Shown one piece after another: positions 63,179 to 64,000 of a DNA stretch of 64,000 nt. The translations under genes and the position numbers were made by a program. The notes under the pieces were generated by a model that made no database searches, had not been told where the DNA came from, and saw nothing but the letters and a program-made list of their open reading frames with translations. Source of the stretch: Cecembia calidifontis (GTDB lineage: Bacteria; Bacteroidota; Bacteroidia; Cytophagales; Cyclobacteriaceae); the NCBI RefSeq assembly GCF_004216715.1, contig NZ_SGXG01000001.1, positions 372,001 to 436,000 of the forward strand. The letters run 5' to 3'. Each line of letters begins with the position of its first letter. Position 1 is the first letter of the stretch.

Positions 63179-64000
63179 ATGAAAAGATTCATATTAATCA
63201 CTTTATGTTTTTTATCAGGAATATTTTTAACTGCCTGTAATGATAGATCGGAGTTAAAAGACGATAAAACAAACCAAATCCATGAGGATATTGTATTCCG
63301 TTTTCAGGAAAATTTTTCGCCAATAGCTCCAATTGTTTCATTTGATTTTGTAGGAAATGAACGCTTAGTAGTAATTACCGAAAAAAACCAGCTCATACTC
63401 TATGATAATTCTGGAAAACAAAGCAAGATAATTGATATCCATGGCGCTGGTCAATTTGAGATGATGAATCCCTCTATTGTAAAAAAATTTCAGGACCATT
63501 TTTTTGTATGGTGCACAGATTTATTAAAAATAGTACAATTTGATAATGAGGGAAATCCAGTTGATGAATACCTGGGATTTGACCATGCAATTAGAGATTT
63601 TTCTGTTTCAAAAGACCATATTATAACTTACATCCCTAACATCACGCATCAGCATTATATACAAGTGTTTCAAAAAAGTCCATTTAAGAAGGTAAAAGAA
63701 TTTGGTTACGTGGAAAATGAGCAGGTTTTATTGAATTTTAACGCGTGTTCAGGAGCTATGGACATTTGGAATAATATGCTCTTATATGCTCCTTCCCATT
63801 CCTTAAGGATTCACAATTTGGATTTAGACCGCATGGTTGATGATAAGATTATTTTCTTGGAAGATGAAAAATTTAAAGTGGAAAAATTGGAACAAGATGC
63901 TAAAACTATAATGAACCAAGACAGGATTAAAGCACTTGAATACGGACTTAAAAATAGCATCTTAAAAGGGATATATATTTTAGATAATTTCTTTGTCTTG
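63179..64000 (+). CDS. 6-bladed beta-propeller lipoprotein (partial, runs off the window)
   Basis: 274 residues visible with no stop. The signal FILITLCFLSGIFLTAC is followed by Cys in a lipobox (LTAC). The body has NHL/6-bladed-propeller-like strands: APIVSFDFVGNERLVVITEKNQ, LILYDNSGKQSKIID, GQFEMMNPSIVKKFQDHFFV, and LLKIVQFDNEGNPVDEY. Such proteins are common in Bacteroidota envelopes, usually near transporters. ATG 63179 is chosen; ATG 63173 is in frame two codons upstream. The call is by pattern and not by search. Confidence 0.65.
   Translation, partial: MKRFILITLCFLSGIFLTACNDRSELKDDKTNQIHEDIVFRFQENFSPIAPIVSFDFVGNERLVVITEKNQLILYDNSGKQSKIIDIHGAGQFEMMNPSIVKKFQDHFFVWCTDLLKIVQFDNEGNPVDEYLGFDHAIRDFSVSKDHIITYIPNITHQHYIQVFQKSPFKKVKEFGYVENEQVLLNFNACSGAMDIWNNMLLYAPSHSLRIHNLDLDRMVDDKIIFLEDEKFKVEKLEQDAKTIMNQDRIKALEYGLKNSILKGIYILDNFFVL

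Noticed and set aside
1..64000. tRNA, rRNA, CRISPR array, prophage or toxin-antitoxin system
   Set aside because: I looked for cloverleaf-like sequences, regularly spaced repeats, phage structural genes and paired small ORFs in the gaps and saw none that I could support.

Overview
The window looks like chromosomal DNA of a Bacteroidota bacterium, most likely an aerobic environmental member of the Cytophagales (Cyclobacteriaceae-like). The sequence evidence is: a secreted metalloprotease with a C-terminal type IX secretion sorting domain; the T9SS outer-membrane genes porT (next to menG) and porG (next to uppS-bamA-ompH-ompH); a Bacteroidota-type DnaE with a fused N-terminal DnaQ-like exonuclease; a ccm-type cytochrome c maturation set; DUF5606; and TAnnTTTG-type -7 promoter boxes. 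The assignment to family is inference.

Bases 1-9,300 are a mobile-element scar region. A gene for a GxxExxY protein (PD-(D/E)XK-like) is cut near its 3' end by an IS1380-family element (755-4231, 5-bp target duplication GATTA). That element was itself invaded by an IS1634-like element (1005-2656), which left a target duplication of about 160 bp. A second IS1380 end, inverted and perfectly matching over 150 bp, begins the window. Further on, an IS256-family element (5391-6819, 8-bp duplication) splits a T9SS-exported metalloprotease gene after codon 7. Two orphan signal-peptide ORFs and a dispersed repeat lie at the edges of this region.

Bases 9,300-17,600 hold carbohydrate and ester metabolism genes: a class C beta-lactamase-like serine hydrolase, a Tat-signal Gfo/Idh/MocA oxidoreductase, a DUF1648 membrane protein, a TIM-barrel sugar isomerase/epimerase, a PQQ-type sugar dehydrogenase lipoprotein, an alpha/beta hydrolase and a fatty acid hydroxylase/sterol desaturase. 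Bases 17,700-26,700 hold a glycosyltransferase, porT, menG, engB, DUF5606, fbp, aspartate kinase, a fructosamine kinase gene broken by one in-frame amber codon, a low-molecular-weight tyrosine phosphatase and a peroxiredoxin. Bases 26,700-32,000 hold an FkbM methyltransferase, a glycosyltransferase, a Stealth phosphotransferase, rsgA and a LytS/LytTR-type two-component pair.

Bases 32,000-38,600 hold a CPA2 cation/proton antiporter with two small companion genes, then two tandem M14 metallocarboxypeptidase genes; the first has lost the zinc ligands and catalytic glutamate. Bases 38,600-46,100 form a minus-strand envelope-biogenesis block (thioredoxin, ompH, ompH, bamA, uppS, porG, nadK, CBS protein). 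dnaE and trxA follow. Bases 51,000-59,700 carry a DUF1080 protein, DUF502, a DUF2520 Rossmann protein and a cytochrome c maturation cluster (ccmF, ccmE, a ccmD-like gene, ccmC, ccmB) split by a DUF4236 gene. htpG, an IS30-family element and a partial beta-propeller lipoprotein gene running off the end complete the window.

No tRNA, rRNA, CRISPR array or prophage was seen. The most noteworthy points are the reconstructable nested insertions, the very long IS1634 target duplication, the tandem active/inactive M14 pair, and the amber-interrupted fructosamine kinase.
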